Shown: one piece after another, positions 62,831-64,000 of the stretch
Layout of the letters: every line of letters starts with the position of its first letter
Numbering within the stretch: the first letter of the stretch is position 1
NCBI GenBank assembly: GCA_010909165.1
Contig: MU008153.1
Coordinates: 372,001-436,000 of the forward strand
Direction of reading: 5' to 3'
Source: Anthoceros angustus
Taxonomy: Eukaryota; Streptophyta; Anthocerotopsida; Anthocerotales; Anthocerotaceae
DNA length: 64,000 nucleotides
Notes under the pieces: model-generated
Seen by the model: the letters and a program-made list of their open reading frames with translations, nothing else
Told to the model about the DNA's origin: nothing
The model's database searches: none
Program-made: the position numbers and the translations under genes

Positions 62831-63742
62831 GCACAAGCTCCCACCCCAGTATGGATGCAAGCGTCTGCATAAGCACCCTCCCCAGCATGCCTATTTGACA
62901 CCCAAGCAACAAAAGTTCAATTTGCAACAAACCATCAAAAGCTTGTACTATGACGTGCAAATACGTCCACCAACACGGCTTCGTCCTCGAAGCCTCAGAT
63001 TGTCAGCCCGTGATCGAGGGCATAAGACCGCAAAAGCTCCTGGCAATGTGTGAGATTGGCATGTGGCTCCGTAAGTCCCATCCAACAAGGGAAACCCTTC
63101 CGGAGAACAAAAATGCAAACGTCGCCACACCAGGCGATGACGTAAGATCATCTCTACCTCGTACTTGGGCTCATTGTAGGACAGATCTGGTGGTGGCCGG
63201 GCAGGCGGATTATTTAAGACTGAGACGTGAAACATGGGTACCGATGCCAAGGATGACCACACTAAGCCCGGCTCTCGTCCGCGAGTGCACATATTGCCTG
63301 GTAACTCTGAGAGACTCTCTTCACACAACCAACCGCAGCTTGAAACACATGGCTGCCGTCTGAGCATGTCATTCTTGAACTCAAGCCCCTTCAACCAGCT
63401 CTGTGGGGACACATCAAAAGCATCTAGCATCTTTCGGGAGTTTTGATACCTGCTCATGGCAACGCGCACTGAGAAAGGAAAATCCAATCACAGACCAACA
63501 CGTTGTATTAGTACGAGGGATGTTTAGCGTGCTCTTTGCGCTATAACTTGCATCGAACTTGCATAACAGGAAGTTAAACCTTCAACCTGAATAGCCTGCT
63601 GTCGACATACCTTCAAGTTGCAAGGTCGAATCAGCCCCATTCGACATGGTTCGGAGACTTTGGGACCTTCTCTGGACGTGATCATACTAGTGGTAGTAAC
63701 ACGTGCACCAAGAGGATGGACGCCAGTCATGTTTCAACCATG
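62831..63742. other. Intergenic, probably 3' flank of the right-edge gene
   Basis: A 179-codon minus-strand ORF (62948-63487) spans part of this stretch but has no recognised similarity and no conserved-looking blocks. Nothing else is seen. Confidence 0.4.
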
Positions 63743-64000
63743 CTACAAGCTCCAGGACGATCTTACCATAAAAGCAGGTGTTCGAGACTGCCTGTCCGCA
63801 ATATACAAGATTCCAGGTTGCACAACAAACCCTGGCGCACAACTCCACCTTAGAAAGGCCTCCATCTGCACCTGAGAGTGTCCAGGATCACTGCCCTCAT
63901 CACATTTCAAGGAGCTCCAGAAGTCAGGCTTGGACAGGCCCACGGTTAGACCTCCCCCAACTTTGGATCCTGGAGGACTTGCAACACTTAGCAGCCATTG
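63743..64000 (-). CDS. C-terminal end of a paralogue of the 52.5-kb gene (cut by window edge)
   Basis: The minus strand is open from the window edge for 85 codons to a TAG at 63743-63745: QWLLSVASPPGSKVGGGLTV, then GLSKPDFWSSLKCDEGSDPG, VQMEAFLRWSCAPGFVVQPG and TPAFMVRSSWSL. This is colinear with QWALTMAKSAGDHVVGGLTI to TPAVMLRSSWTL at the end of the protein encoded at 52503-55367, at roughly 60% identity by eye. The two genes are thus inverted paralogues with the PPR gene between them. The rest of this copy lies outside the window. Confidence 0.85.
   Translation of the reverse strand, partial: QWLLSVASPPGSKVGGGLTVGLSKPDFWSSLKCDEGSDPGHSQVQMEAFLRWSCAPGFVVQPGILYIADRQSRTPAFMVRSSWSL

Noticed and set aside
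62948-63487. 179-codon minus-strand ORF as a real gene
   Set aside because: No recognised domain, no splice support, and it lies in the 3' flank of the right-edge gene; length alone is not enough.

Overview
The window is nuclear DNA of a land plant, and most likely of a seed-free one. It carries short, canonical GT..AG introns (mostly about 60-110 nt), a chloroplast CDSP32 thioredoxin, a mitochondrial LepA/GUF1 GTPase, an SRC2-like C2 protein, nodulin-like and F-box proteins, and above all a pentatricopeptide (PPR) editing-factor gene. Its C-terminal deaminase domain is of the 'DYW:KP' type: it has a KPA box instead of PG and ends in GRP instead of DYW. That variant is known from hornworts, ferns and some lycophytes, the lineages with U-to-C organelle RNA editing. 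Compact introns and about one gene per 5 kb would fit a hornwort best; a compact fern genome or Isoetes are alternatives. This placement is inference.

Layout. 0-0.5 kb: short tandem duplication and a PPR fragment. 1.7-2.5 kb (+): small plastid membrane protein (DUF3593-like). 3.0-5.7 kb (-): large unrecognised protein, convergent with it. 6.6-8.2 kb (+): secreted lipocalin split by a large helical, glycosylation-rich insert. 9-15 kb: decayed LINE retrotransposon plus LINE and F-box fragments. 15.7-18.7 kb (-): GUF1, 11 exons. 19.8-20.8 kb (+): CDSP32, divergent from GUF1. 21.7-25.5 kb (-): TRF4/PAPD5-type non-canonical poly(A) polymerase, 13 exons. 25.5-34.3 kb: repeat-rich, with broken transposon-like ORFs, F-box fragments and a LINE ORF1-like remnant. 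34.3-36.3 kb (-): nodulin-like MFS transporter. 37.7-38.2 kb: 5'-truncated LINE insertion with a target-site duplication. 38.2-40.3 kb: nested tandem repeats and a dispersed repeat. 40.5-41.3 kb (+): three-exon SMP/LEA-like gene. 42.3-43.5 kb (+): SRC2-like C2 protein behind a repetitive leader. 46.4-48.0 kb (-): the only intact F-box gene of a family that litters the window. 48-52 kb: AT-rich and tandem-repeat DNA. 52.5-55.4 kb (+): conserved plant protein of unknown function. 57.5-57.9 kb: tRNA-derived element and receptor-kinase remnant. 58.7-62.5 kb (+): PDF-PDF-PPR-DYW:KP gene with a tandem PPR block. 62.5-62.8 kb: WDR5 fragment. 63.7-64 kb (-): 3' end of a paralogue of the 52.5 kb gene, running off the window.

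Functional links. Several genes serve organelles: the plastid membrane protein, GUF1 (mitochondrial translation), CDSP32 (plastid redox) and the PPR protein (organelle RNA editing, with OSB-type PDF motifs at its N-terminus). They are not an operon-like cluster; only GUF1/CDSP32 share a divergent intergenic region. The most unusual items are the double-PDF/PPR/DYW:KP fusion, the lipocalin with an internal helical insertion, and a LINE family whose C-terminus looks like the restriction-like-endonuclease type rather than the APE type usual in plants. Exon borders were placed by eye from splice dinucleotides, phase and family conservation; no search was run.
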